From Arthrobacter zhaoxinii (GTDB taxonomy: Bacteria > Actinomycetota > Actinomycetes > Actinomycetales > Micrococcaceae): a DNA stretch of 64,000 bases. The position numbers were made by a program, and so were the translations under genes. This document shows, in pieces, positions 54,057 to 64,000 of this stretch (the first letter of the stretch is position 1; each line of letters begins with the position of its first letter). The stretch is taken from the NCBI RefSeq assembly GCF_025244925.1, contig NZ_CP104275.1, forward strand, positions 3,348,001 through 3,412,000, given 5' to 3'. Below the pieces are notes generated by a model. It was given only the letters and a program-made list of their open reading frames with translations. It ran no database searches and had not been told where the DNA came from.

Positions 54057-54641
54057 CTACGCCTGCGTTGCCGCCGCGGTACGGGAATCATGCCGTGCGC
54101 CCAGCGCGGAAATCGCCACGATCACGGCAATGATGATTGCCGCACCGCCGGTCACGCCGAGCAGCGCACGGACGCCCAGGCCGTAGAAGACCGGCACCAG
54201 GACACCGGCCGTCAGTGCCGCGACACCGGTGATCAGCCAGTCACGCGCCGGCAGGAAGTCTCCTCGATTCCGGACCCAAAGGAAGATTTCCAGCACTCCG
54301 CCGAGGATGAGGGCGGCCGCCGCCGCGACGCGGAAGGCCTCAGCCGAGGCGAAAATCAGGGTGGCCGCGCCGGCAAGAACGTAGGCAGCGGCTTCCACCA
54401 GCAGCAGCGGCCGGACCTTCCCGTGGCCCCTGGCTTCCGTCAGCATGGGCCAGAGCGCAACACCGGTAAGCAGCAGATAGGCGCCGCCGGCAAACACCAG
54501 GACCGGCTCGGTGGGCTCCTGCCAGAAGACGGTCAGCACGCCGTAAACTGCGGCCACCACTGAACGGACCAGCATGGGTCCCCAAGGTGCGCCGGGATTG
54601 GATGCGCCCACTGCAGAGCCTCCGCTTTCACTTGCCGTCAT
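54057..54641 (-). CDS. HdeD/DUF308-like membrane protein
   Basis: 194 residues from ATG 54641 with six hydrophobic segments in repeated pairs (for example LILGGVLEIFLWVRNRG). Matches the HdeD/DUF308 family of small membrane proteins linked to acid stress in enterics. Weak ribosome site, so the start is approximate. Confidence 0.65.
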   Translation of the reverse strand: MTASESGGSAVGASNPGAPWGPMLVRSVVAAVYGVLTVFWQEPTEPVLVFAGGAYLLLTGVALWPMLTEARGHGKVRPLLLVEAAAYVLAGAATLIFASAEAFRVAAAAALILGGVLEIFLWVRNRGDFLPARDWLITGVAALTAGVLVPVFYGLGVRALLGVTGGAAIIIAVIVAISALGARHDSRTAAATQA

Positions 54642-54669
54642 ATCAATGGCCGGTTGGCCACCGTCAAGC

Positions 54670-56028
54670 TTAGTCGCTTGCGGTCCGGGGCACGGCACCG
54701 GTAACCATCCACGCGTCCCGCCGGGTCCGCCAGGAGAGGGTGATTCCGCGGGCGCTCATGTACCCGAGGGCGAAGGCCGCCCACAGCCAGGCAATCCCGC
54801 CGGGACCGGACAGGCCGGCACTGTGCACCCAGATCAGCAGCGGCACGTAGGCGGCCAGGTTCAGCAGTCCGGTGAGGGCCAGGTATCTGGCGTCCCCCGC
54901 CCCGATCAGCACTCCGTCCAGCACGAACACCAGCCCGCAGATCGGCTGGGAGACTGCGAGGACCCAGAGTCCGGCCGTCATGGCCTGCTGCACCCCGGCG
55001 TCGTTGGTGAAGAGCACACCGGCCACCGGCGCCGCCAGTGCCAGCAGTGCCCCCGTCACCACCCCGAACCCGACGCCCCAGAGGATCATCCGGCGGGTCA
55101 GTGCGCGGGCCAGCACGGTGTCTCCGGCACCGAGCTCCTTGCCGATCATTGCCTGTGCCGCGATGGCCAGGGCGTCCAGCGCGAACGCCAGGAAGGTGAA
55201 CACGGTCATGACCAGCTGGTGGGCGGCCAGGGATTCCGGACCCTGCGCGGTGGCCACCAGCACCGTCGCGAGCACCGCTGCACGCAGGCTCAGCGTGCGC
55301 AGCATAAGCCATGACCCCACGTGGGCGGTGGCCCTGATGCCCGACGCTGCCGGCCGGAGGGGGACACCCTGTGAACGGGCCATCCGCGCCACCGCAACCA
55401 GGTAGAACACCGCCATGCCCCACTGGGCAATGCTCGTACCCAGCGCCGATCCCGCCACGGACAGGGAGAACCCGTACACCAGCAGGTAATTCAGCCCGAT
55501 GTTCACGGCGAAACCGGCCGTGGCCACCACCAGCGGGGTGCGGGTGTCCTGCAGTCCGCGCAGCACGCCCGTGGCGGCCAGGACCACGAGCATCGCCGTC
55601 AGGCCCGGCATTGAAAAACGCAGGTAGTCCACGGCGTACCGGTGCACGTCGCCGGTGGCGCCCATTGCAGCGCACAGCTGGGGAGCAAAGAGGTACCCGA
55701 CGGTGGAAAGCACCACACCGAGCAGGACGGCCAGGGCTATGCCGTCCCGTCCGGCGGCGAGCGCCTCAGGCTGCCGGTTGCCGCCGAGAAAGCGTGCCAC
55801 CGTGCCGGTGGTGGAATAGGCCAGGAAGACCATCAGCCCGACGGCGGTCTGCAGCACCGTGGACGCGAGGCCGACGCCGGCCAGCTGGGCTACTCCGAGG
55901 TGGCCGACAATGGCGGAGTCGGCCAGCAGGAACAGGGGCTCGGCAATCAGTGCACCCAGCGCCGGCAGGGCCAGGGCGAGGATGCGGCGGCTGAGCCGCC
56001 GGGAGGAAAGGTCGGCGTCGGTCTTCAC
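54670..56028 (-). CDS. MATE-family efflux transporter (DinF-like)
   Basis: 452 residues, 12 membrane helices. N-terminal MATE signature ALALPALGALIAEPLFLLAD near 16-35; PVAGVLFTND, LDGVLIGAGDARYLAL near 365. DinF-subfamily proton- or sodium-driven drug export. The repeat element at 56061-56150 lies just upstream. Confidence 0.88.
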   Translation of the reverse strand: MKTDADLSSRRLSRRILALALPALGALIAEPLFLLADSAIVGHLGVAQLAGVGLASTVLQTAVGLMVFLAYSTTGTVARFLGGNRQPEALAAGRDGIALAVLLGVVLSTVGYLFAPQLCAAMGATGDVHRYAVDYLRFSMPGLTAMLVVLAATGVLRGLQDTRTPLVVATAGFAVNIGLNYLLVYGFSLSVAGSALGTSIAQWGMAVFYLVAVARMARSQGVPLRPAASGIRATAHVGSWLMLRTLSLRAAVLATVLVATAQGPESLAAHQLVMTVFTFLAFALDALAIAAQAMIGKELGAGDTVLARALTRRMILWGVGFGVVTGALLALAAPVAGVLFTNDAGVQQAMTAGLWVLAVSQPICGLVFVLDGVLIGAGDARYLALTGLLNLAAYVPLLIWVHSAGLSGPGGIAWLWAAFALGYMSARGITLSWRTRRDAWMVTGAVPRTASD

Positions 56029-56060
56029 GCCTTCCAGCCTACGTTTTCGGCACCGCCGGA

Positions 56061-56150
56061 ATCGAAAGTGCAGTATTTACGGGTTTTCATCCGGAAATCG
56101 GTAAGTACTGCACTTTCGCTCTCCCCAACGGTAACTACTGCACTTTCGAT
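56061..56150. repeat. Intergenic inverted-repeat element, copy B
   Basis: Same architecture as 4651-4740, in opposite orientation: one unit at 56061-56082 (ATCGAAAGTGCAG...) and two inverted units at 56099-56118 and 56129-56150, with TTTTCATCCGGAAAT between. The rightmost unit overlaps the last codons and stop of the MFS gene. Confidence 0.8.
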
Positions 56151-57406
56151 GACGGTTTCCGCGCAACGTCGTCCTCGGTGCGCAGGACCAGAACGGCCAC
56201 CAGCGCCGCGGCCGCCAGCAGCACGCCGACAAACAGCACCAGCGACCGCCAGCCGTCCTGCTGGAAGCAGTAGCCGCCGGCCCAGCCCAGCAGGCTGGAC
56301 CCCGTGTAGTAGAAGAGGTTGTACAGCGAGGAAGCCTGCGCCCGTCCTTCCAAGGCCAGCAGCGGCGTCCAGCCGGAGGCAATCGAGTGCGCTGCGAAGA
56401 AACCGGCGGTGAAGACCAGCAGTCCGGCCACGATGGCCGGCAGGTTGTCTGCCACGGTCAGGCCCAGACCCAGTGCCATCGCGCCGATGGACAGCAGCAG
56501 CACCGGCTTCCGCCCGCCGCGAAGCCGGGCTGCCAGGGTTCCCGCCGCACGGGAGGACCACGTGCCGGCGAGATACGCGAGGAACAGGGAGCTGGCCAGG
56601 CTCGAGGGCAGCCCGAAAGGTGCCGCGCCGAGCCGGAAACCCAGATAGTTGTAGACCGCCACGAAGCCGCCCATCAGCAGGAAGCCCTGAAGGTACAGCG
56701 CCAGCAGCCGCGGGTTGCGGAGGTTGGCTGCCAGCCGGGCGGCCAGGCCGTGCCCAGGAGGTGCCCCGCGCACGGGGACAAAGCCGCGCTGGCGGGGTGC
56801 GGTGAGCATAAACACGGCTGCCGCACCGGCGGCCAGCAGGCTCACGGCGGCCACGCCCACGCGCCAGTTCACGAGTTCGGCCAGTGGTGCCGCCAGGATC
56901 CGGCCGAGGAGGCCGCCTATGGTGGTGCCCGAAACATAGGTCCCGGCCGCCACGGCGGCGTGCAGCCGGCTGACTTCCTCGCTCAGGTAGGCCAGCGCCA
57001 CGGCCGGAATTCCGCCCAGCGCCGCACCCTCGAGGAAGCGCAGGCCCAGGAGCACCGGCAAACTGGGGCTGAGGGGAACGGCCAGGCCCAGCACCACGGC
57101 GGCCAGGATCGCCAGGCGCATGGCCGGCAGCCGTCCGAAGCGGTCCGCTGCTGCGGACCAGGGAATCACGGTGACGGCGAGCCCAAGAGTGGCTGCGGAA
57201 ACGGTCAGTGCGGCCGAAGCGGCCGAGATCCCCAGATCCGCCGCCAGCTCCGGCAGGACCCCCTGCAGGGAATACAGCTGGGCGAAGGTTGCCACGCCGG
57301 CGGCAGCGAGCCCGATCAGCACGCCGCGGTAACCGCGGCTGCCTCGGCGGTGCCCGGTGAATTCGCCAGGGGGCTGCCCGCCGGGGGCCGCCGCCGGGAT
57401 ACTCAC
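56135..57406 (-). CDS. MFS transporter (YnfM-like)
   Basis: 423 residues from GTG 57406, which overlaps the stop of the DUF4031/HD gene (GTGA). About 12 membrane helices; motif A SAAADRFGRLPAMRL near 75 and GRILAAPLAELVNWRVG near 155. Probably exports a small molecule. Its last four residues (SKVQ) and TAG stop are encoded by the repeat element, suggesting the original C-terminus was replaced. Confidence 0.83.
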   Translation of the reverse strand: MSIPAAAPGGQPPGEFTGHRRGSRGYRGVLIGLAAAGVATFAQLYSLQGVLPELAADLGISAASAALTVSAATLGLAVTVIPWSAAADRFGRLPAMRLAILAAVVLGLAVPLSPSLPVLLGLRFLEGAALGGIPAVALAYLSEEVSRLHAAVAAGTYVSGTTIGGLLGRILAAPLAELVNWRVGVAAVSLLAAGAAAVFMLTAPRQRGFVPVRGAPPGHGLAARLAANLRNPRLLALYLQGFLLMGGFVAVYNYLGFRLGAAPFGLPSSLASSLFLAYLAGTWSSRAAGTLAARLRGGRKPVLLLSIGAMALGLGLTVADNLPAIVAGLLVFTAGFFAAHSIASGWTPLLALEGRAQASSLYNLFYYTGSSLLGWAGGYCFQQDGWRSLVLFVGVLLAAAALVAVLVLRTEDDVARKPSSKVQ

Positions 57407-58317
57407 TGCCGGTCCGCTGCCGCGGTGCGGGAAGGGACGACGACGCCGGGCACTCCGTCCAGCTCCTCGGCCAGGTTGCGGCGGGCCTGTTCCTCCCAGA
57501 GACGCCGTCCGGCCGGAGTCCGGAAGAGCGGATCCGCGGCGGCAAGCTGCCGGACCACCCGCCGTCGGCCGGCAGCAAAGTCCTCTGCCGAAAGATGCGC
57601 GTATTCGGCCCGGACGCCCTGCAGGTAGGCGGCGTAGCGGGCGGGTTCGCGGGCCAGCACGGCAAGGTCCGCGTCCGTGAGCAGTGCCCCGTGGATATCC
57701 GCCGCCGCAGGGTCGTGGGTGGCGGTCAGACGGACCAGCCGGGCGCATTCGGCGGTCACGGCGGCGGGGACGCCCGCGACCGGCAGCAGCTGTTCGGCCA
57801 ACCGGGCCGACGCTTCCTCGTCGGCACCGGGCCGGCCGGTGTACACGGCGTCGTGGAACCAGGCGGCAAGGGCCACGGGAAGGGGAACATCACTGCCGGT
57901 AAGCAGGTCCAGCGCCTCCAGGACCTGCAGCAGGTGCCTGCGGTCGTGGTAACGGCGGTGCGGTTCATTCCAGTGCTCCAGCAGGCGCCCGCCCAGGTCC
58001 GGCGTGCCGGGCAGCAGCCGGTTCCACCGGTGGCGCAGCGGACCGGCGAGGGCGGACGGGCGTTCCCGCGCCGGGATCCGCAGTCCGCAGGCGATCAGGA
58101 TGCGGACCAGGTCCCCGCCGCTGACCGGCACGGCACCGCGGGACACCAGCGCATCGTAGCGTTCCCGGGGCACGTCGTAGTGGTCGCCGTCGAACGCCCT
58201 GGACGAGATGCCCGCGGCCGCGGTGAAAGCGTGCAGCTCGTCGAGTCCGGTGTCGGAGACCAGATGGGAAAAGAGGGTGTTGTGCGCCGGCCACATCGGC
58301 GGATCGATGTAGATCAT
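57403..58317 (-). CDS. DUF4031 plus HD-domain protein
   Basis: 304 residues from ATG 58317, where DUF4031 begins (MIYIDPPMWPAHNTLFSHLVSD). An ATG at 58386 would add 23 unconserved residues. The C-terminal part (about 105-230) has HD-type metal residues: HRRYHDRRHLLQVLEAL, WFHDAVY, LVRLTATHD. Likely a metal-dependent phosphohydrolase; substrate unknown. Confidence 0.78.
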   Translation of the reverse strand: MIYIDPPMWPAHNTLFSHLVSDTGLDELHAFTAAAGISSRAFDGDHYDVPRERYDALVSRGAVPVSGGDLVRILIACGLRIPARERPSALAGPLRHRWNRLLPGTPDLGGRLLEHWNEPHRRYHDRRHLLQVLEALDLLTGSDVPLPVALAAWFHDAVYTGRPGADEEASARLAEQLLPVAGVPAAVTAECARLVRLTATHDPAAADIHGALLTDADLAVLAREPARYAAYLQGVRAEYAHLSAEDFAAGRRRVVRQLAAADPLFRTPAGRRLWEEQARRNLAEELDGVPGVVVPSRTAAADRQ

Positions 58318-58472
58318 GGACACCGGGCTTCCGGCCGCAGGAACAGCATCTTTTATGTCTATCGCACCCGCGCCTGCAATTTCCATGCCGCGGCCGGCTT
58401 GGTTGGCCCGCGGCCCTCGCCGTCTTTCCACAACCCCTTGTTCCGGCGCACCCCCGGTGCTGGAATAACCGC

Positions 58473-59606
58473 ATGGATGCCGTGCCCGAAGCGATGCCCG
58501 CTGCCGTACCTGCTGCCGTATCCCCCGGTGCCTCCACCGTCGTCGCCATTGGAACCCGCAAGGGACTGTGGCTGGCCACGAGTCCGGACCGCCGGACGTG
58601 GGAGCTGCGGGGGCCGGAGTTTGCCATGACCGAGGTGCCGTCCCTTGCCTTCGACGCCAGGAGCGGGACCCCGCGGCTGCTCGCCGGGGTGCGGTCCGAG
58701 TGGTGGGGCACCAACGTGGCGATTTCCGATGATCTGGGGAGAACCTGGCAGGAACCGGAGCAGGCGGCCATTGCCTTTCCGGACGACACCGGAGCGTCGC
58801 TGGAGCGCATTTGGCAGCTGGCACCGGACAGTGCGGACCGGCCCGGCGTGATCTGGGCGGGCTGTGAACCGATTTCCGTGTTCCGGTCCGAGGACGGCGG
58901 CAAGCACTTCGAACTGGTGCGGGGACTCTGGGACCATCCTCACCGCACCCAGTGGGGCGCCGGCTACGGCGGCCCGGCTGCGCACACGGTCCTGCCCAGT
59001 GCCAGTGATGATTCGGTCCATGTCGCGATCAGCAGCGGCGGGGTCTACCGGTCCGATGACCGCGGCGACACCTGGGACGCCTTCAACACCGGCATCATCG
59101 CGGACTTTATGCCGGAGAAGTATCCCGAGTTCGGACAGTGTGTGCACAAGGTGGCCCGGGACGCCGGCAACCCCCAGCGGCTGTACGCCCAGAACCACGG
59201 AGGTGTGTACCGCAGCGACGACGCCGGCGGACAGTGGATTTCCATTGCCGACGGCCTGCCCGCGGACTTCGGTTTCGTGATGCTGGCCCACCCCACCCGC
59301 GCCGATACCATCTGGACCATTCCGCTGGGGTCCGCCGGGGAACGGAATCCGCCGCAGGGCCGCCCGGCCGTGTACCGCAGCACCGATGCCGGCGAAAACT
59401 GGGAACGGTTCGACGCCGGCCTGCCGGCCTACGACTTCAACGCCGTGCTGCGCGACGCCGCCCATGTGGACGACGCCGATCCCGCCGGCATCTACTTCGG
59501 CACCCGCGGGGGCGAGGTTTACGCCAGCGCGGACGAAGGTGAAACCTTTCACCTGGTGGCAGCCAATCTTCCGGATGTGCTCTGTGTCCGCGCCGTTGCA
59601 GCCTGA
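58473..59606 (+). CDS. BNR/sialidase-like beta-propeller protein
   Basis: 377 residues with several BNR Asp-box-type repeats (SDDLGRTW, SEDGGKHF, SDDRGDTW, STDAGENW, SADEGETF), giving a six- or seven-bladed propeller. No signal peptide, so cytoplasmic, and the sialidase catalytic Arg triad is not evident. GGAATAACC precedes the ATG. Overlaps the MoaD-like gene that follows; this pairing is widespread in actinobacteria and its role is unknown. Confidence 0.82.
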   Translation: MDAVPEAMPAAVPAAVSPGASTVVAIGTRKGLWLATSPDRRTWELRGPEFAMTEVPSLAFDARSGTPRLLAGVRSEWWGTNVAISDDLGRTWQEPEQAAIAFPDDTGASLERIWQLAPDSADRPGVIWAGCEPISVFRSEDGGKHFELVRGLWDHPHRTQWGAGYGGPAAHTVLPSASDDSVHVAISSGGVYRSDDRGDTWDAFNTGIIADFMPEKYPEFGQCVHKVARDAGNPQRLYAQNHGGVYRSDDAGGQWISIADGLPADFGFVMLAHPTRADTIWTIPLGSAGERNPPQGRPAVYRSTDAGENWERFDAGLPAYDFNAVLRDAAHVDDADPAGIYFGTRGGEVYASADEGETFHLVAANLPDVLCVRAVAA

Positions 59607-59934
59607 CGCTCCCGGCCGCACCGGCGTCGAGCTGCTGCTGCCGGCGGCGCTGGCCGACGCCGCGGGCGGCCGGCGCCTGCTGACGCTGCGTCCCGTGTCC
59701 GCGTCGGTCCCCGGAACCGGGCCGGCAGGGAGAACTACGGTGGCGGACGTGCTGGTGCTGCTGCAGGCGGGGTACCCGCGTGTGTACCGGAAGGTCTGCG
59801 ACGAGAAAGGCGACCTCCGCCGCTACGTAAACCTGTACCTGGACGGCGAAGATATCCGGGACCTTGACGGGGTGGCTACCGTGCTGCCGCACCACGCAGA
59901 ACTCCTGGTGCTGCAGTCCATCGCCGGAGGCTAG
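59575..59934 (+). CDS. MoaD/ThiS-type ubiquitin-like protein
   Basis: 119 residues from ATG 59575, inside the propeller gene in another frame; GTG 59584 is an alternative. Beta-grasp sequence RTTVADVLVLLQAGYPRV ... RRYVNLYLDGEDIRDLDGVAT and a C-terminal di-glycine (LQSIAGG) as in MoaD, ThiS and small archaeal modifiers. Could act as a sulfur carrier or protein modifier. No E1-like MoeB/ThiF gene is adjacent. Confidence 0.8.
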   Translation: MCSVSAPLQPDAPGRTGVELLLPAALADAAGGRRLLTLRPVSASVPGTGPAGRTTVADVLVLLQAGYPRVYRKVCDEKGDLRRYVNLYLDGEDIRDLDGVATVLPHHAELLVLQSIAGG

Positions 59935-59973
59935 CGGCGGCGGGTAGCACCGGCCGGTTAATCGGTTAAAAGG

Positions 59974-60010
59974 CAATGGGCGCTTCCGCAGTCAGCGGAA
60001 GCGCCCATTG
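59974..60010. terminator. Strong bidirectional terminator
   Basis: Perfect 16-bp stem (CAATGGGCGCTTCCGC / GCGGAAGCGCCCATTG) with a 5-nt loop, flanked by AAAAGG on the left, between the MoaD-like gene and the convergent rpf gene. Confidence 0.9.
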
Positions 60011-60065
60011 TGCTTCGATGTCCGCTACAAGGCGGAACTATTACCGAAGACTTGCGTTGCCGTCA

Positions 60066-61250
<1,185 letters not shown>

Positions 61251-61284
61251 CGCCGGCGGACGCCCGAAAGGACGCCCGCCGGCG
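61251..61284 (-). terminator. Terminator after sugar ABC permease
   Basis: 9-bp stem CGCCGGCGG / CCGCCGGCG with a 16-nt loop; read on the minus strand it is followed by TCGTTTTATG, a short T-run. Placed 17 bp past the permease stop. Confidence 0.75.
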
Positions 61285-61300
61285 ATGATTCAAAGGGTGG

Positions 61301-62551
61301 TTATTTCAGCGCATTGGAAGCCTTGCGCTTGTTGAAGACGTCAAAGCCCACGGCAAGGAGAAGGACGAGCCCCTTGATGAACTGCTGGTAGTCGATCCCC
61401 ACCCCCAGGAGCGACATGCCGTTGTTCAGCACACCCATGATCAGACCGCCAGTGATGGCCCCCACGATCGTTCCGACACCGCCGGTGACGGCTGCCCCGC
61501 CAATGAAGGCTGCGGCGATGGCATCGAGTTCAAAGAGGTTGCCCGCCCCGGGGCCGGCGGAGTTCAAGCGGCCGGTGAAAATGAGTCCGGCCAGGGCCGC
61601 CAGCACGCCCATGTTGACGAACAGCATGAAGTCGACGCGTTTGGTGTTGACGCCCGAAAGATGGGCGGCCTGCAGGTTCCCTCCCCGGGCGTAGACGTGC
61701 CGGCCGAACACGGAGCGGTTCATCACGGCGCTGTAGGCCACCACCAGGATCCCCAGCACCACCAGCACAATCGGCGTGCCGCCCCGGGAACTGGCGAGCA
61801 GATAGGTGAGCCCAAGCATAATCACGGCACTGAAGACCAGCCGGGTGAGGAACCAGGCCCGGGGCTCATCATCCAGGTTCAGTTTCATCCGGGCGTTTCG
61901 GCCGCGCAGCTGGCTGATCACCAGCAGTGCGGTGGCCAGCACGCCCAGTCCCACGGTGGTCCAGTCCAGGAGGTTGGTCTCCGGCGGGAACAGCCCCGGG
62001 AAGAGGGAGCCGCCGCCAAGCTGGCGGTACTCCTCGGGGAAGCCGGTGATCCGCTGGTTGCCCAGGATAATCTGCGTCAGGCCGCGGAAGACGAGCATGC
62101 CAGCCAGCGTGACGATGAAGGCGGGGATACCGACGTAGGCAACCCAGAAGCCCTGCCAGGCGCCCACCAGGGCACCCACCACCAGGGAGAGTCCCAGTGC
62201 AGCCCACCAGGGCATGCCCCAGTCACGGATCATGATGCCGGACATGGCGCCGACAAAAGCCGCCACCGACCCGACCGAAAGGTCGATGTGCCCGGCCACG
62301 ATGATCATGACCATGCCGATGGCCAGCAGCAGGATGTAGCTGTTCTGCACAATGATATTGGCCACATTATCCGGCTGGAGCAGGGCGCCGCCGGTCAGCA
62401 CCTGGAACAGGGTCACGATGACCAGCAGTGCGAGGAAGATGCCGATCTGGCGCAGCCTGCTGGTCAGGAAGCGCGCCGCGTCCCCCAGCGGGGAGTTTTT
62501 GGGGCTCCTGGTGCCGAGAGCCGGATCCTCGCCGGCGAGAGTGGAAACCAT
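61301..62551 (-). CDS. Sugar ABC transporter permease (XylH/RbsC type)
   Basis: 416 residues, about ten to twelve membrane helices, BPD_transp_2 family. Features AGHIDLSVGSVAAFVGAMSG near 66-85 and RGGNLQAAHLSGVNTKRVDF near 288, typical of CUT2 ribose/xylose/multiple-sugar permeases. Two bases after the ATPase gene, so one operon. Confidence 0.88.
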   Translation of the reverse strand: MVSTLAGEDPALGTRSPKNSPLGDAARFLTSRLRQIGIFLALLVIVTLFQVLTGGALLQPDNVANIIVQNSYILLLAIGMVMIIVAGHIDLSVGSVAAFVGAMSGIMIRDWGMPWWAALGLSLVVGALVGAWQGFWVAYVGIPAFIVTLAGMLVFRGLTQIILGNQRITGFPEEYRQLGGGSLFPGLFPPETNLLDWTTVGLGVLATALLVISQLRGRNARMKLNLDDEPRAWFLTRLVFSAVIMLGLTYLLASSRGGTPIVLVVLGILVVAYSAVMNRSVFGRHVYARGGNLQAAHLSGVNTKRVDFMLFVNMGVLAALAGLIFTGRLNSAGPGAGNLFELDAIAAAFIGGAAVTGGVGTIVGAITGGLIMGVLNNGMSLLGVGIDYQQFIKGLVLLLAVGFDVFNKRKASNALK

Positions 62552-62553
62552 GG

Positions 62554-64000
62554 TTATTCCTTTTCCTGGGTCATGTACTGCATAAGTCGTTCGGGGGTGG
62601 CCTCGGCTATCGGGACCTCCGCGGTGATCCTGCCCTGTGCCAGCGTGTAGATGCGGTCACAGATCCCGAGGAGCTCCGGGAGTTCCGAGGAGATGACCAC
62701 CACCGCTTTGCCCTGCGCTGCCAGCTTGTTGATAATCGTGTAGATCTCGTACTTTGCACCCACGTCGATGCCGCGGGTTGGTTCATCAAGGATCAAAACG
62801 TCCGGGTCGGCGAACATCCATTTGGACAGCACCACTTTCTGCTGGTTTCCGCCGGACAGCTTGCCCGTGACCGCCGCGACGGAGGGTGCCTTGATGTTCA
62901 TGCTGCTCTTGTAGTCCTGCGCCACCACGGTTTCGCGGCCGCCGTCGACCCAGCCCCTGGTGGCGAGTTTTGTCAGGGCGGAGGCGGAGATGTTCCGTTT
63001 GATGTCTTCGATGAGGTTCAGGCCGTACCGCTTGCGGTCCTCCGTGGCATAGGCGATGCCATGGCGGATGGCTTCCTGCACCGTCCGGGCAGTGATTTCC
63101 CTGCCGTTTTTGTACAGCTTTCCGCTGATGTTGGATCCGTAGCTGCGCCCGAAGATACTCATGGCCAGTTCGGTGCGGCCCGCACCCATCAGGCCCGCGA
63201 TTCCGACGATTTCTCCGGCGCGGACGGTCAGGTGAGCGTTGTGGATCACGGTGCGGGCATGCTCCCGGGGGTGATGGACCGTCCAGTCCTCCACGCGGAG
63301 CACTTCCTCGCCGATGTCGGGTGTCCGGTCCGGGTAGCGGTTGGTGAGCTCGCGTCCCACCATGCCCTTGATGATCCGCTCCTCGGTTACGGAGTCCTCC
63401 TGCAGGCTGAGGGTTTCGATGGTCTGTCCGTCACGCAGGATGGTGACGGAGTCCGCAATCGCCCTGATCTCGTTCAGCTTGTGACTGATGATGATGCAGG
63501 TGATGCCGTCCTCGCGCAGGCCGCGGACCAGGCCCAGCAGATGCTGTGAGTCTTCGTCATTGAGGGCGGCCGTCGGCTCGTCGAGGATCAGCAGCTTCAC
63601 GTCCTTGGACAGCGCCTTGGCGATCTCCACCAACTGCTGCTTTCCGACGCCGATGTCCCCGGCCGGGGTCACCGGATTGAGGTCCAGCCCCACCCGCCGG
63701 AGCAGTTCGGCGGCACGGACGTTGGTCTCGTTCCAGTTGATGAATCCCCGGGCCGCACGTTCGTTGCCTAGGAAAATGTTCTCGGCCACCGAGAGGTAGG
63801 GGGAAAGTGCCAGTTCCTGGTGGATGATCACAATGCCGCTGCGTTCGCTGTCCTTGATGTCGCGGAAGGAGACCGGTTCGCTGTCCAGCAGGATCTCGCC
63901 GTCGTAGGTCCCGTGCGGGTAGACACCCGAGAGGACTTTCATGAGGGTCGATTTGCCGGCACCGTTCTCTCCGCACACCGCGTGGACTTCTCCGCGGGCA
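62554..64000 (-). CDS. Sugar ABC transporter ATP-binding protein (XylG/MmsA type), 5' end beyond the window
   Basis: About 480 residues are visible; the frame runs through the right edge, so the true start is outside. CUT2-type double ATPase. First Walker [18 protein letters not shown], Walker [12 protein letters not shown]. Second signature [16 protein letters not shown] with [17 protein letters not shown]. Drives uptake of a pentose or similar sugar with the downstream permease; the binding protein should lie to the right. Confidence 0.92.
   Translation of the reverse strand, partial: ARGEVHAVCGENGAGKSTLMKVLSGVYPHGTYDGEILLDSEPVSFRDIKDSERSGIVIIHQELALSPYLSVAENIFLGNERAARGFINWNETNVRAAELLRRVGLDLNPVTPAGDIGVGKQQLVEIAKALSKDVKLLILDEPTAALNDEDSQHLLGLVRGLREDGITCIIISHKLNEIRAIADSVTILRDGQTIETLSLQEDSVTEERIIKGMVGRELTNRYPDRTPDIGEEVLRVEDWTVHHPREHARTVIHNAHLTVRAGEIVGIAGLMGAGRTELAMSIFGRSYGSNISGKLYKNGREITARTVQEAIRHGIAYATEDRKRYGLNLIEDIKRNISASALTKLATRGWVDGGRETVVAQDYKSSMNIKAPSVAAVTGKLSGGNQQKVVLSKWMFADPDVLILDEPTRGIDVGAKYEIYTIINKLAAQGKAVVVISSELPELLGICDRIYTLAQGRITAEVPIAEATPERLMQYMTQEKE

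Overview
The window is GC-rich DNA from an actinobacterial chromosome. Gene content fits Micrococcaceae (Arthrobacter-like): CU044_5270-type sigma partners, a secreted Rpf/LysM protein, an LPXTG-type surface protease, a phd-type phenylpropanoid operon, many MFS/EamA/ABC sugar carriers and frequent ATGA/GTGA stop-start overlaps. No rRNA, tRNA, CRISPR array, transposase or phage gene was seen, so this looks like ordinary chromosome with several metabolic and surface-glycan islands.

Layout. 1-4.8 kb: end of a membrane protein; an alkylation-repair operon (ECF sigma, ogt, alkB, alkA) divergent from an acyl-CoA ligase. 4.8-11.8 kb: EamA exporter, a sortase-anchored chymotrypsin-like protease with a prodomain-like lipoprotein beside it, a SigB/SigF-type sigma factor and an LD-carboxypeptidase/MccF homologue. 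11.8-19.5 kb: a heptose/glycan cluster (GT9, then gmhB-GT9-GT-GT4-gmhA-hldE coupled by 4-bp overlaps, then an SDR). 19.5-26.9 kb: GNAT, P-loop protein, DUF2975/HTH pair, ECF sigma with its CU044_5270 partner, gap facing a ROK regulator across a perfect inverted repeat, an acidic membrane-anchored protein, and a MarR regulator. 27-30.7 kb: phdBCDE-type side-chain degradation operon. 31-34.7 kb: a NitT/TauT/NMT1-type ABC transporter. 34.7-35.9 kb: another GT9. 36-42 kb: a TIM-barrel isomerase and GntR regulator divergent from a dehydrogenase, DhaK-type kinase, TPI-like and RpiB-like operon, with CCTATAGG palindromes at both promoters; this reads as a tetrulose pathway ending at D-erythrose 4-phosphate. 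42-49.5 kb: LacI regulator divergent from a CUT1 sugar ABC transporter, two Gfo/Idh/MocA oxidoreductases and a ThuA protein, with CGAAA-N3-TTTCG operators. 49.5-59.9 kb: MFS, a second hldE plus GT2 behind a 30-codon leader ORF, small membrane proteins, MATE, MFS, a DUF4031/HD protein, and a BNR-propeller/MoaD pair. 60-64 kb: Rpf/LysM secreted protein with a long 5' region, and a ribose/xylose-type ABC permease and ATPase cut by the window edge.

The most notable themes are (i) the machinery for ADP-D-glycero-D-manno-heptose plus several heptosyltransferase-like enzymes in a Gram-positive, without an HldD epimerase in the window; (ii) the GntR-controlled tetrulose operon, whose entry substrate is not evident; (iii) two copies of an intergenic inverted-repeat element (4651-4740 and 56061-56150), one of which supplies the stop codon of a gene; and (iv) a set of clean operator palindromes that tie local regulators to their targets. 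Functions are read from motifs and gene order only; no database search was possible.
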